Source: Nocardioidaceae bacterium
Lineage (GTDB): Bacteria > Actinomycetota > Actinomycetes > Propionibacteriales > Nocardioidaceae
Direction: 5' to 3'
DNA: 50,085 nt
Assembly: GCA_030447805.1 (NCBI GenBank)
Contig: JAUJOE010000001.1
Coordinates: 104,554-154,638 of the forward strand
Shown here: one piece after another, positions 16,214-27,274 of the stretch
Layout of the letters: every line of letters begins with the position of its first letter
Numbering within the stretch: the first letter of the stretch is position 1
The notes under the pieces: generated by a model
Database searches by the model: none
The model's input: the letters and a program-made list of their open reading frames with translations, nothing else
Told to the model about the DNA's origin: nothing
Translations under genes and position numbers: made by a program

Positions 16214-16970
16214 TCAGCCTCCGGGCACCGACGTGCGTTTGCGGATGAACTCCGCCGACTCGGTGAAGATGCTCTCGGCGTCGTTGTCGAGGGTGGCGAC
16301 GTGGTAGCTGTCGTCGAGCACCCGCTCGGTGACGTCGCGGGAGGACCCGCTGGGTGATGATCTGCGCCGACAGCGGTTCGACGACGTGGTCCTCCACGGA
16401 ACGGAACACCAGCAGCGGTGCGGTGACCTTCGCCAGGTCGTCTCGGGTGACCTTCCACATGTCGCGCAGCGAGTCCAGCGCCTTGAGCGGCGTGCGGTCG
16501 TAGCAGTGCTCGTCGACGCCGGGCTTCTTGATGTCGTTGCCGATGCCCTTCAGGGCGGGGACGAAGCGTTTGAGCAGCGGCAGCGCGGCGAGCCGCTTGT
16601 CGGTGCTGACGATCGAGGGGTTCACCAAGACGAGCCCCGCGACGTCGTCGCCGCGCTCCTCGGCCAGCCGCAGCGCGAGACACCCACCCATCGACAGGCC
16701 GGCGACGAACACCTCGTCGCAGGTCTCGCGCAAGGTGTCAAGACCGCGCGACGCCTCGGCGTACCAGTCCTGCCAGGAGGTGGCGTTGAGCTCCTGCCAG
16801 GTGGTGCCGTGGCCGGGCAGTCGGGGCACCGACACGGTGAAGCCTTCGGCGCGCAGGCTCTCAGCCCAGGGGCGCATGGACGCCGGCGAACCCGTCAAGC
16901 CGTGGGTCAGGAGCACCCCGACCGGGCCCCCGTCGGCATGGAACGGCGAGGCGTGAGGCAGTACCGACAC
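16214..16970 (-). CDS. Alpha/beta hydrolase, monoacylglycerol lipase/esterase type, frameshifted
   Basis: Serine hydrolase of the carboxylesterase/monoacylglycerol lipase group, about 251 residues when repaired. Visible are GVLLTHGLTGSPASMRPWAE (oxyanion hole), VPRLPGHGTTWQEL, FVAGLSMGGCLALRLAEE (nucleophile Ser in GLSMG) and LLVFRSVEDHVVEP (acid Asp). One base is missing near 16345; the next frame then reads SSRDVTERVLDDSYHVATLD (catalytic His in SYHVATLD) and ends at TGA 16214. GTG 16970 is preceded by CAGGAGC. The stop is three bases before the next gene's ATG. Likely role: releasing fatty acids from monoglycerides or other short acyl esters; the substrate is not determined. Confidence 0.78.
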
Positions 16971-17093
16971 GGGGATGCTCCTGGCAGCGAACGAGAGGCG
17001 ACCTGTTCGACTTCATGGTGTCACGGCCGTCGCTGCTTTTCGACACGTCCCGCCATCGGACTAGGGTGTGCTCAGCCGAAGGAGGTCTGCGCG

Positions 17094-17837
17094 TTGTTCT
17101 ACTGGTGGCTCAAGTGGGTGCTTGTCGGCCCGCTGCTCAAGATGATCTTCCGGCCCGACGCCGAGGGCACCGAGAACGTGCCCGTCGAGGGCGCCGCGAT
17201 CTTGGCCAGCAACCACTTGTCGTACTCCGACTGGCTCTTCATGCCGCTGACGATCCCGCGGCGGGTGACGTTCGTGGCGAAGGCCGAGTACTTCACCAGC
17301 CCGGGGTTGAAGGGCTGGCTGCAGAAGACGTTCTTCTCCGGTGCCGGCCAGGTCCCGATCGACCGCTCCGGCGGGCGGGCGTCGGAAGGCGCGATCACCA
17401 CGGGGCTGAAGATCTTGGCCAACGGCGAGCTCTTCGGGATCTACCCCGAGGGCACCCGCTCGCACGACGGCCGGTTGTACCGCGGCAAGACGGGCATCGC
17501 CCGGATGGCGCTGGAGGCGAAGGTCCCGGTCATCCCCGTGGCGGTGATCGGCACCGATGTGGTGGCTCCGCCGGGCAAGCTCTTCGGCAGGTACACCCGC
17601 CCATGTGTTCGCTTCGGCAAGCCGTTGGACTTCTCGCGGTACCAGGGCATGGAAAGTGACAGGTTCGTCTTGCGGTCGATAACCGACGAGATCATGTACG
17701 AGATCATGCTGCTGTCCGGGCAGGAGTACGTCGACGTGTACGCCTCCCGAGCCAAGGAGGACGCGCAGCGGCAGGCAAAGGCGGCAGCAGCCGCCGCCAA
17801 GGTGGAGGCCAAGGAAGCCAAGAGGCTCAGCGCCTAG
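17094..17837 (+). CDS. plsC: 1-acyl-sn-glycerol-3-phosphate acyltransferase
   Basis: Acyltransferase that adds the second acyl chain to lysophosphatidic acid to make phosphatidic acid at the cytoplasmic membrane. Motifs in order: NHLSYSDWL (the NHx4D catalytic His-Asp), FVAKAEYF, GAGQVPIDRSGG (acceptor Arg region), YPEGTRSHDGRLYRGKTG (glycerophosphate site), and VIPVAVIGTD. The N-terminus holds a hydrophobic segment (FYWWLKWVLVGPLLKMIF). TTG 17094 is chosen as start since a strong AAGGAGG at 17079-17085 precedes it by eight bases; no ATG fits. A charged Ala/Lys-rich helix forms the C-terminus. 247 residues, normal length. A hairpin follows the gene. Confidence 0.87.
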   Translation: MFYWWLKWVLVGPLLKMIFRPDAEGTENVPVEGAAILASNHLSYSDWLFMPLTIPRRVTFVAKAEYFTSPGLKGWLQKTFFSGAGQVPIDRSGGRASEGAITTGLKILANGELFGIYPEGTRSHDGRLYRGKTGIARMALEAKVPVIPVAVIGTDVVAPPGKLFGRYTRPCVRFGKPLDFSRYQGMESDRFVLRSITDEIMYEIMLLSGQEYVDVYASRAKEDAQRQAKAAAAAAKVEAKEAKRLSA

Positions 17838-17866
17838 CCCTCGGCCCCTCGGCTGAGCGGTGTACC

Positions 17867-17897
17867 TGGTCGGCGTCGATAGGCTCGACGCCGACCA
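17867..17897 (+). terminator. 13-bp perfect hairpin between plsC and phosphofructokinase
   Basis: TGGTCGGCGTCGA (17867-17879) pairs perfectly with TCGACGCCGACCA (17885-17897) around a five-base loop. There is no T-run after it, as is usual for high-GC terminators. It lies 30 bases after the plsC stop and 32 before the next start, so it most likely ends or attenuates the plsC transcript. Confidence 0.6.
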
Positions 17898-17928
17898 ACA
17901 AACCCGGCGTGATTGAGGGAGTCCACGC

Positions 17929-18950
17929 ATGCGCGTTGGAGTGTTGACCGGTGGCGGGGACTGCCCGGGGCTTAACGCCGTCATCCGGGCCGTCGTACGC
18001 CGGGGGTGCAGGAGTACGGCTACGACTTCGTCGGCTTCCGCGACGGTTGGCGTGGGCCGCTGGAGAACGTCACCCGCGAGCTCGGCATCCCGCAGGTGCG
18101 CGGCATCCTGCCCCGTGGCGGCACGATCTTGGGGTCGTCTCGAACCAACCCGTTCAAGGAAGACCGGGGAGTGGAGCGCATTACCGAGAACCTGGCGGCC
18201 TTGGGGTCGACGCCCTCGTTGCGATTGGCGGCGAGGACACCCTCGGGGTGGCGACGAAACTGGCTGACCTCGGCGTCAACGTGGTCGGCGTACCGAAGAC
18301 CATCGACAACGACCTGAGCGGGACCGACTTCACCTTCGGCTTCGACACTGCCGTCAACATCGCCACCGAGGCGATCGACCGGCTGCACACGACAGCGGAG
18401 TCCCATCACCGGGTGCTGGTTGTCGAGGTGATGGGCAGGCACGCCGGCTGGATCGCGCTGCATTCGGGGCTGGCAGGAGGGGCGAACATCATCTTGATCC
18501 CGGAGCAGCCGTTCGACATCGAGAGGATCTGCACGCTGGTGGAGCAGCGGTTCCGGTTGATGTACTCACCGATCATCGTGGTCGCCGAGGAGCGGTTCCC
18601 GCCGAGGGCACGATGGCCACGGTCACCGGTCAGATCGACGCGTTCGGGCACGTGCGGCTCGGCGGCATCGGGGACCGGCTGGCGACGGAGATCGAGGCGC
18701 GCACCGGCAAAGGGCACGTGCCGTGGTGCTCGGGCACACTCAGCGCGGCGGCACGCCTACCGCCTTCGACCGGTGGCTGGCGACCCGGTTCGGCCTGCAC
18801 GCGATCGCGGCAGTCCACGACGGCGACTTCGGCAAGATGGTGGCCCTGCGCGGCACCGACATCGTCCGCGTCGACCTGATCGAAGGGACCGGCGCGTTGA
18901 AGACGGTCGACCCGTCCCTGTACTCCGAAGCCGAAGTGCTGTTCGGATAG
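17929..18950 (+). pseudogene. pfp: 6-phosphofructokinase with PPi-type active-site residues, four frameshifts
   Basis: Glycolytic phosphofructokinase of the PfkA family, about 341 residues if repaired. Segments appear in order across frames: [119 protein letters not shown] and [24 protein letters not shown] (Asp where ATP enzymes have Gly) and PKTIDND (Lys where ATP enzymes have Gly) are the residues linked to pyrophosphate use, so PPi rather than ATP is the predicted donor. Each of the four shifts is a one-base loss, at about 18008 (G run), 18207 (G run), 18602 (C run) and 18730. The even spread of conserved motifs favours base-call errors over gene death. Confidence 0.8.
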
Positions 18951-18965
18951 ACCTACCCTTGTCAG

Positions 18966-20307
<1,342 letters not shown>

Positions 20308-20327
20308 CCGGCCGGCTGGGAGCCACC

Positions 20328-21528
20328 GTGATCGACCTGCGCAGCGACACCGTCACGAAGCCGTCCGCGGACATGCGCCGCGCGATGGCCTCGGCGGAAG
20401 TCGGGGACGACGTGTACGCCGAGGACCCGACGGTGCGGATCCTGGAAGAGCGCGCCGCCGACCTGCTGGGGTTCGAGGCCGCGCTGTTCACGGTCACCGG
20501 ATCGCTGGCGAACCTGCTGGCGGTCCGGCCGCTGGCCGGTGTCGGCACCGAGGTCTTGTGCGATTCCGGCGCCCACCTTGCCCGTGCCGAGCTGGGCGCC
20601 CACGGGGCGGTCAACGGCGTGACGATGCGCACCTGGACCCACCCCTGCGGCCACGTCGACGTGGCGGCGATCGAGCGGCTGATCGCACCCGACCTGGGCC
20701 CCTTCCTGGTGCGGACCACTTGTGTGTCGGTGGAGAACACCCACAACTTCGCTGGTGGCCGAGTGCAGCCGTTGCCCGCGTTGGGCGCACGTCGCGACAA
20801 TGGACGGCTGCGCCGGGCGGTGGCGCTGTCGAAGGGGCTGGGGCGCACCGGTCAGACCGCTTCGCCGATGCGGGATCGGCCTGCGGCCTCGACGGGCGCG
20901 GCTGTGGAACTACACGTCGCGACGGGGAAGACCACGCGCGCTGCGCGAGCTGACGAGTCCACGGTTCGCCGACACCGCGGCGGTGGCGCTGTCGAAGGGG
21001 TGTGGGTGCACCGGTGGGATCGCTGCTGCTGGCGACGGCCGATCAGGTCGCCGACGCGCGGGGGATTCGGCGCGTGCGGTGGCGCAAGCGCCTCGGCGGC
21101 GGCCTTGGCTGCCCGTCACTGGGCGCTGGCGTGCGTGGCCGGCCACGTCAACTACGACGGCTGATGCGCGACATCTTCGGGTTCTACGCGCTCGACCCCG
21201 GTGGCCGGAACGTCGAGCGGCTCGACCAGACCATGACAACGCGCGATCAGCAAGGTTGATCGCCAGCTCCTCGTCGGGGTCACAACCCGGTGTCGACGAG
21301 TCAACGGTGGAGACCAACATCGTGGTGATTCCGCCCGGACTCACCAGTCGGTGACGCGGCCGGCGCTTCGTGGTGCAGGCCCGCTGCCGCGCCGAGGGGG
21401 TGATGGTGTCGGCGGAGGGGGCGCGCCGCCTCGTACGCGCGCTTGTGACCCATCTCGACATGGCCCGTCGTCAGCACCGACGACGCCAAGCAAGGCGCGC
21501 CAGACGTCATCGCGCGATCGAGCGATGA
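20328..21528 (+). pseudogene. ltaE: Low-specificity threonine aldolase, heavily disrupted
   Basis: Remnant of a PLP-dependent threonine aldolase (threonine to glycine and acetaldehyde). The intact start reads VIDLRSDTVTKPSADMRRAM, EVGDDVYAEDPTVRILEERA, FTVTGSLANLLAVRPLAG and VSVENTHNFAGGRVQPL. From about 20780 the frame breaks repeatedly: GARLWNYT-like, RFADTAAVALSKG (the PLP lysine region), GAPVGSLLLATADQVADAR, RKRLGGG, GFYALDPGGRNVERLDQ, DESTVETNIVVIPPG and VVQARCRAEGVMVSAEGARR occur in different frames. A 21-base stretch spanning the SKG codons (20817-20837) is repeated at 20980-21000, so the central part seems partly duplicated as well as frameshifted. This exceeds the damage in neighbouring genes. 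Start GTG 20328 follows aroG by 20 bases. Confidence 0.75.
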
Positions 21529-21759
21529 TCCATCAACTGGCATCTTCATCACCTGTCGGCGTCGTAGTACTTGGTCGCCCAGCGAGCGGGCATCGCGTGG
21601 CTTCGAAGTCGCGCCTTCGACAGTGCCGATCTCAAGCAGGTTGCCCGCTTTTCCGACGGCATGTCGCCCTCAACCTCCTCTGAGTCCTCGTAGTTGGTCT
21701 GTCAACGTCGTGACCTGCCTCGGTGATGAGTGGCTCGGTCGGGCGTTAACTTGCAAGCC
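21529..21759. other. Intergenic stretch with no recognised gene
   Basis: About 230 bases between the end of the threonine aldolase remnant and the convergent EamA gene. Only short, stop-interrupted frames are present; I see no RNA gene or clear hairpin. Confidence 0.5.
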
Positions 21760-22680
21760 TCAGACGGTGACCTGGGTGGCAAGCTCTTCCCCGACAATTG
21801 AACCGCGAGTCGGACCTCGACCTTTGCGGCGTGGGGACAGCTCGACGAGGTACATGGCGGTGAGCACCAGCGCGCCGCCGACGAGCATCCGACTGGTCAG
21901 CGTCTCACCGCCGAACAGTACGGCGAAGAAGGCGGCCCAGACCGGCTCCATCGTCATGATGATCGCCGCCCTCGTCGACGACAGGTGTGCCTGCGCCCAG
22001 GTCTGGGCGAGCAGCGCCAGCGCCCCGGCGACCAGCGCCATGTAGAGCAGCGACACCCAGCCGCCGCGGGTGTCCGGGGTCCCGATCCCGTTCGGTGCGC
22101 TCACCAGCGTGCAGACCGTGGCGATCACCGCCATCTGGACGACGGAGAGCCCGACCGCGTTGGCGGGGTCCGACCACTGGCTCAACCCGACGATGTGCAG
22201 CGCGTAGAGCAGCGCGGAGGCGAAGATGATCGCCACGCCTGACGACACGGAGAACCCCTGCAGCGACAACACCGCAAGCCCGAGGGTCGCTATGCCCACC
22301 GCCACCCAGACGCTGCGACCGATCCGCTCCCGCAGCAGCAGGGCGGCGAACAACGGCGTCGCGACGACGTACATGCCGGTGACGAAACCGGAGACGCTGG
22401 CTGAGGTGCGCTCGAGGCCGTATGTCTGCAGCACCTGCGCGACGCCGTAAACCAAGCCGAGGAGTACGCCGGCGCGCAGGTCCGCGCGGGACAGGTGCCG
22501 GAGGCTGCGGGGCGCCACCAAGAACAGCGCGGCGGCTGCGATGGCGAACCGCACCGACAAGAAGTCCAGCACCGAGATCTCGGTGAGCAGGTCCTTGATG
22601 AGGAAGAACGTCGAGCCCCAGGCCGCTGTCACCGCCAGCAGCGCCAGAGTTGGCAGGGCGCTGCCACGTTGGTACGTCAC
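21760..22680 (-). CDS. EamA/DMT family transporter
   Basis: Intact 306-residue inner-membrane exporter of the drug/metabolite transporter superfamily. Ten hydrophobic segments are arranged as two EamA repeats: the first opens with LLAVTAAWGSTFFLIKDLL (the typical W-G-S/F motif) and SVRFAIAAAALFL, the second with VAIIFASALLYALHIVGLSQ and ends TMEPVWAAFFAVLFGGETLT followed by GGALVLTAMYLVEL, standard DMT signatures. Members export amino acids or small metabolites; the substrate is unknown. GTG 22680 starts nine bases after the stop of the upstream kinase gene, so the two are probably co-transcribed. A hydrophilic tail of about 25 residues is cytoplasmic. Confidence 0.85.
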   Translation of the reverse strand: MTYQRGSALPTLALLAVTAAWGSTFFLIKDLLTEISVLDFLSVRFAIAAAALFLVAPRSLRHLSRADLRAGVLLGLVYGVAQVLQTYGLERTSASVSGFVTGMYVVATPLFAALLLRERIGRSVWVAVGIATLGLAVLSLQGFSVSSGVAIIFASALLYALHIVGLSQWSDPANAVGLSVVQMAVIATVCTLVSAPNGIGTPDTRGGWVSLLYMALVAGALALLAQTWAQAHLSSTRAAIIMTMEPVWAAFFAVLFGGETLTSRMLVGGALVLTAMYLVELSPRRKGRGPTRGSIVGEELATQVTV

Positions 22681-22689
22681 GCGGCAACC

Positions 22690-24072
<1,383 letters not shown>

Positions 24073-24146
24073 GCTCGCGAGTTTACGGACGGGCCGGCGG
24101 TGGCCTGGTTAGCCTCGCCGTCCCCGCACCGTGGCACGCTAGGCGG

Positions 24147-24512
24147 GTGGCCGACTCGAATCCGACCCCCAGGACGACCGCAGTCGACGCGTGGTTGACG
24201 CTCTCCGACGTGGCCCGCGAGCTCGGGACCAGCCCCAACCGGGTGCGTCAGCTCGTTCGCGAGCACCAGCTGACCGCCGTACGCCGGGCCGAGACGCGCG
24301 AGCTGTCCGTGCCTGCCGAGTTCCTCCTCGACGGCGAGATCGTGAAGGGGTTGCCCGGCACCCTCACGCTGCTGTTCGACCACGGCTTGACCGAGGTCGA
24401 GGCGGTCGAGTGGCTCTTCACGGCCGACGACTCGCTGCCCGGGCGGCCGATCGACGCGCTGCGCGAGGACAGGGGCAAAGAGGTACGTCGACGCGCCCAG
24501 GTGATCGTTTGA
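24147..24512 (+). CDS. Rv2175c-type winged helix DNA-binding protein
   Basis: A 121-residue DNA-binding protein like mycobacterial Rv2175c. The N-terminal part has a helix-turn-helix, WLTLSDVARELGTSPNRVRQ followed by LVREHQLTAVRRAETRELSV, and a C-terminal alpha-helical region with KGLPGTLTLLFDHGLTEVEA and EWLFTADDSLPGRPIDALRE. In M. tuberculosis the homologue is phosphorylated by PknL, which lowers its DNA binding; the divergent kinase gene here supports the same partnership (inference). The start GTG 24147 gives the normal short N-terminus. The stop overlaps the next gene (TTGA), linking it to the RNase-barstar pair. Confidence 0.85.
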   Translation: MADSNPTPRTTAVDAWLTLSDVARELGTSPNRVRQLVREHQLTAVRRAETRELSVPAEFLLDGEIVKGLPGTLTLLFDHGLTEVEAVEWLFTADDSLPGRPIDALREDRGKEVRRRAQVIV

Positions 24513-24982
24513 CGGCACCGAAGGCTGTCGGCGCGGTCCTTGCGGCGGCCGCTGCCGCGGTGCTGTGGTTCGCCGGACTGGTGGGTTGCTCCGCGTCGAC
24601 AGCTGGGATACGCACGGCGGCTGGGTCGCCGTCGGTCGCCGTCATTGTCGGCGAGTCGCCGAGCGCACGTCGGCCGCCACCAATCGGCCGTCGACCGGAG
24701 TCGGGGCTGCGCTGGATCAGCCAAGCGGAGCTGCCGAGCGAGGCGCTGCAGACGCTGCAGCTCATCGAGTCCGGCGGGCCGTACCCGTACGACAGGGACG
24801 GCGTCACGTTCGAGAACAGGGAAGGGTTGTTGCCTGAGCACCCAGTCGGCTACTACCGCGAGTTCACGGTCGAGACCCCTGGCTCTGACGACCGGGGAGC
24901 CCGGCGCATCGTGGTCGGCGACGGCGGCGAGTGGTACTACACCGACGACCACTACGACTCGTTCGCCAGGATCGCCCGGTGA
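24509..24982 (+). CDS. Secreted guanyl-specific ribonuclease (RNase Sa/barnase family)
   Basis: A 157-residue secreted RNase of the N1/T1-barnase family, close to Streptomyces RNase Sa. A signal segment (VGAVLAAAAAAVLWFAGLVG) ends at a cysteine in GLVGCSAS, which could be a lipobox. The catalytic domain has LPSEALQTLQLIESGGPYPY, DGVTFENREGLLP, GYYREFTVETPG with the general-base Glu, RGARRIVVGDGG with the Arg, and YYTDDHYDSFARI with the general-acid His. It cleaves single-stranded RNA after guanosine. TTG 24509 overlaps the stop of the previous gene and the stop overlaps the inhibitor gene (GTGA). The immunity gene next door prevents self-damage before export. Confidence 0.88.
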   Translation: MTAPKAVGAVLAAAAAAVLWFAGLVGCSASTAGIRTAAGSPSVAVIVGESPSARRPPPIGRRPESGLRWISQAELPSEALQTLQLIESGGPYPYDRDGVTFENREGLLPEHPVGYYREFTVETPGSDDRGARRIVVGDGGEWYYTDDHYDSFARIAR

Positions 24983-25428
24983 GCGGGCTCGCCCGGCTGC
25001 TCGCTGGCCATCGAGAGCCCGGCGTCTACCACTGGACCTCGGCCGCCGCCGCAACCGACGTCAGACACGCGGTGGAGCACGCCGGCTGGCGGTTCGTCGG
25101 CCTCGACACCTGGGCGGTGGGCGACAAGGCGGAGTTCCTGGCCGCGTGCCGGCGCAGCTTCGACTTCCCTGACTGGGTCGGCTCGAACTTCGACGCGCTG
25201 GCCGACGCGCTCAGTGACGTCCGCGCCCCCGCGCCCGATTCCGGGGTGGTGGTGCTGTGGCAGGGCTGGTTTCCGCTCGCCGAGGAGCATCCGCGCACCT
25301 TCGCGATGGCGCTCAACGTCTTCCAGAGTCGAGTCGAGTTCAGGCCCGGTGGTCGGTTCGCCGTACTGCTGCAAAGCCGTGAGAAAGCGGACATCGGACT
25401 GCCCGAACTCGACCCGCACGCGACCTAA
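24979..25428 (+). CDS. Barstar family ribonuclease inhibitor
   Basis: A 149-residue barstar-like protein, the cytoplasmic inhibitor of the adjacent RNase. Landmarks: FVGLDTWAVGDKAEFLAACR followed by FDFPDWVGSNFDALADALSD, the barstar helix that plugs the active site, then VVVLWQGWFPLAEEHPRTFA. GTG 24979 overlaps the RNase stop, so toxin and inhibitor are made in a fixed ratio. An N-terminal extension of about 30 residues before the usual barstar start is present. Confidence 0.87.
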   Translation: MSGLARLLAGHREPGVYHWTSAAAATDVRHAVEHAGWRFVGLDTWAVGDKAEFLAACRRSFDFPDWVGSNFDALADALSDVRAPAPDSGVVVLWQGWFPLAEEHPRTFAMALNVFQSRVEFRPGGRFAVLLQSREKADIGLPELDPHAT

Positions 25429-25482
25429 TGCGGCGGGTCGGCTCAGTCGCGCCGGCGAAGGCAGCATCCACGAGTATCTGGA

Positions 25483-25815
25483 ATGATCGCCAGCATGCCC
25501 GCGACATCCGACAGCTCGGCACCGGCTCCCGGCGCGGCGGCGGCGGCCCACCTCTTCGCCGTTCTCGGGCTGATCCTGTTCGCCTACCTGCTTCCGACCG
25601 CGACGGCGAACAACGACACGTGGTATCACCCGGAGGAATCCGACGTCATCGTGTTGACCTACGACGGTGCCGCTATCGCAACCCTGGCGGCCAGCAGTGG
25701 TTCGTCGCAGCAACCAGTCATCGCCGGGCTGACCTACGCCGTCGCTCTAACTGTCAGCCGCCCGGCAATCTCACGCCGGCGGCAGCACGCGCGGAAGATG
25801 GTAGCCGGAGCATGA
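25483..25815 (+). CDS. Possible small single-helix membrane protein
   Basis: A 110-residue frame with an Ala/Ser-rich N-terminus, one hydrophobic helix (HLFAVLGLILFAYLLPTA) and a hydrophilic remainder with a basic tail. No family recognised and no strong ribosome site before ATG 25483 or the in-frame ATG 25495. It lies at the edge of a decayed region, so it may not be a real gene. Confidence 0.3.
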   Translation: MIASMPATSDSSAPAPGAAAAAHLFAVLGLILFAYLLPTATANNDTWYHPEESDVIVLTYDGAAIATLAASSGSSQQPVIAGLTYAVALTVSRPAISRRRQHARKMVAGA

Positions 25816-26325
25816 AGATGGCGGTGTGGACCAGCCGGGTGGACGGCACTCGCAGCATCATGGCTCAGCGGGTCCGCCATCATCAGAGCGGAGAATCTGC
25901 GCGCCGCTCGACTTCCTGCGACCACGTAACGAAGGCGAAGGGTCAGCGAGATTCTCGTCGCGCATCCGGTGGCGTCAGGTTGTACCGTCGCCGGGCTCGG
26001 CAAGCACCTCACCGGCACCGAGCAGTGGGTGCATCGGCAGGTATCGATGTGCCGTGGCGGTCGGATGAGGACCCACACGTAACCAAGCTGGAGATTGCCG
26101 TGTTGACTCCAGGACGGACCTTCGCGGCGCCGGGTCTGAAGCCAGCGGATGATTCAGGCCGGCGTCGGTCCCAAGATCGCAAGGCTACGACGGCAGCGGT
26201 CGTCGAGCCGGCGCTGCAGCACTGCCACCTGCGCGTCGGCGTACGCGCCGATGATCGAGGAGACGGCCCGGCACTCGTAGAACGCGATGACCAACCGAGG
26301 ACTACGCTCCGTTCTGCAACGGTCG
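25816..26325. other. Gene-poor stretch, nothing convincing recognised
   Basis: About 510 bases with only short, overlapping frames. On the minus strand near 26145-26296 a fragment reads VIAFYECRAVSSIIGAYADA and LDDRCRRSLAILGPTPA, which looks protein-like but I could not assign it. It may be another gene remnant at the margin of the phosphotransferase debris. Confidence 0.35.
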
Positions 26326-26480
26326 GCGTAGGTGGTCGGTGAGTACGCGACGGTGGAGCCGGGGACCTGGTTGGCCGGTCAGTCCGAAGCGGACTTCATC
26401 CGAAGTGCCGGGATGACACGAGTAATCGTGTTCGTGCTGACGGGCACTCGCTGGCATTCCGGAAGCGCAGTAATCGGCAT
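26326..26480 (+). pseudogene. N-terminal fragment of a phosphotransferase (APH-like), relic copy
   Basis: The frame reads VVGEYATVEPGTWLAGQSEA and, about 30 residues on, RWHSGSAVIG. These match VAGDYVAVEPLTWLAGR and RWHSGSAVIAG of the fuller phosphotransferase remnant at 27275-28227. The match stops at the junction with an inverted acetyltransferase fragment. It is a partial, diverged second copy. Confidence 0.5.
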
Positions 26481-26514
26481 CCTCTGTGCGCAGTTCCTCG
26501 GTCCGCGTCGCCGC

Positions 26515-26751
26515 CCGCCGGCGCCATTCTGCTCGGTAGTAGACCCAGGCTCGATGCGACCCGTCGTGCCCCACCATCGCCGTCGCGAGGAGAAGCCCAT
26601 GCTCGATGCCGGCGAGCACGGTCGACGCGCTTCCTGCCAGGGCTCTGCGGAGGTCTGCCTGAGGGTCGTTCCACGGGCGGGTCAGCCCGGTGACGCGCCA
26701 TAAGTCCATCGCGGCGGCGTAGAGGTGCTGGGGCAACGTTCGGATCTTCAT
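26515..26751 (-). pseudogene. GNAT acetyltransferase fragment (YpeA type)
   Basis: On the minus strand from ATG 26751 the frame reads MKIRTLPQHLYAAAMDLW, RVTGLTRPWNDPQADLRRAL, STVLAGIEHGLLLATAMVGH and SHRAWVYYRAEWRRR, the N-terminal two-thirds of a YpeA-like N-acetyltransferase (GLTRPWNDP is characteristic). The acetyl-CoA loop (R/Q-x-x-G-x-G/A) and C-terminus are missing; the sequence instead runs into the phosphotransferase relic. Not expected to be functional. Confidence 0.6.
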
Positions 26752-26980
26752 CGACGGAGACCAGCGGTGACACTGGCGCATGGCCATCGGCGAGCAGGCC
26801 ATGCTCCGCCAGGCGAGGCCTGGCGAATGCGGCCGGGCATGGAGCGCCGAGTTCACCCATCCGCTCTCTCCACGACCGCCGCCACGGCGGATGGTGCGTC
26901 AGCGCACAGCGCGCGCGAACCGTCTAACGCGAGGGGCTGGCGCCGAGCGTTCGGCCGCGCCAGCCACCGTCGAACTGACC

Positions 26981-27017
26981 ACGGTGATCTGCATGGCGCA
27001 ACGAAGTGTGGGACATC
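26981..27017 (+). pseudogene. Fragment matching the HGDLHGDN core of the downstream phosphotransferase
   Basis: About 37 bases (CGGTGATCTGCATGGCGCAA and onward to GTGGGACATCGCC) nearly repeat 27917-27954, the segment that encodes the catalytic GDLHGDNEVWD of the fuller copy. It confirms that parts of a second phosphotransferase copy flank the inverted acetyltransferase piece. Confidence 0.45.
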
Positions 27018-27274
27018 GCCGTTCCCGTAACGCGGATGACAACCCAAACTGGGTCGATTGAGCGCCACCGAGTGGTGTCGTGGGACTTGCTCCCGAACGC
27101 CACGCCCTTGACCAGGGTCGGTCGAGCGCACGCATCTAGGCGTCGCCGCCGCATGGCCGCACGATGCGACGTTGGATGAAGCACTTCGGCCATGGCAGCG
27201 CTGTCGCGGTGACAAGTCGCTCGCCGTGATCACCGAGGACGCGGTCCGTTTGACCCAACTTGTCGGCCGTAGTT

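Noticed and set aside
15477-16970. A 497-residue open frame joining the lipase to the membrane protein
   Set aside because: The lipase C-terminus with its catalytic His lies in another frame ending at 16214; a single missing base created the fusion.
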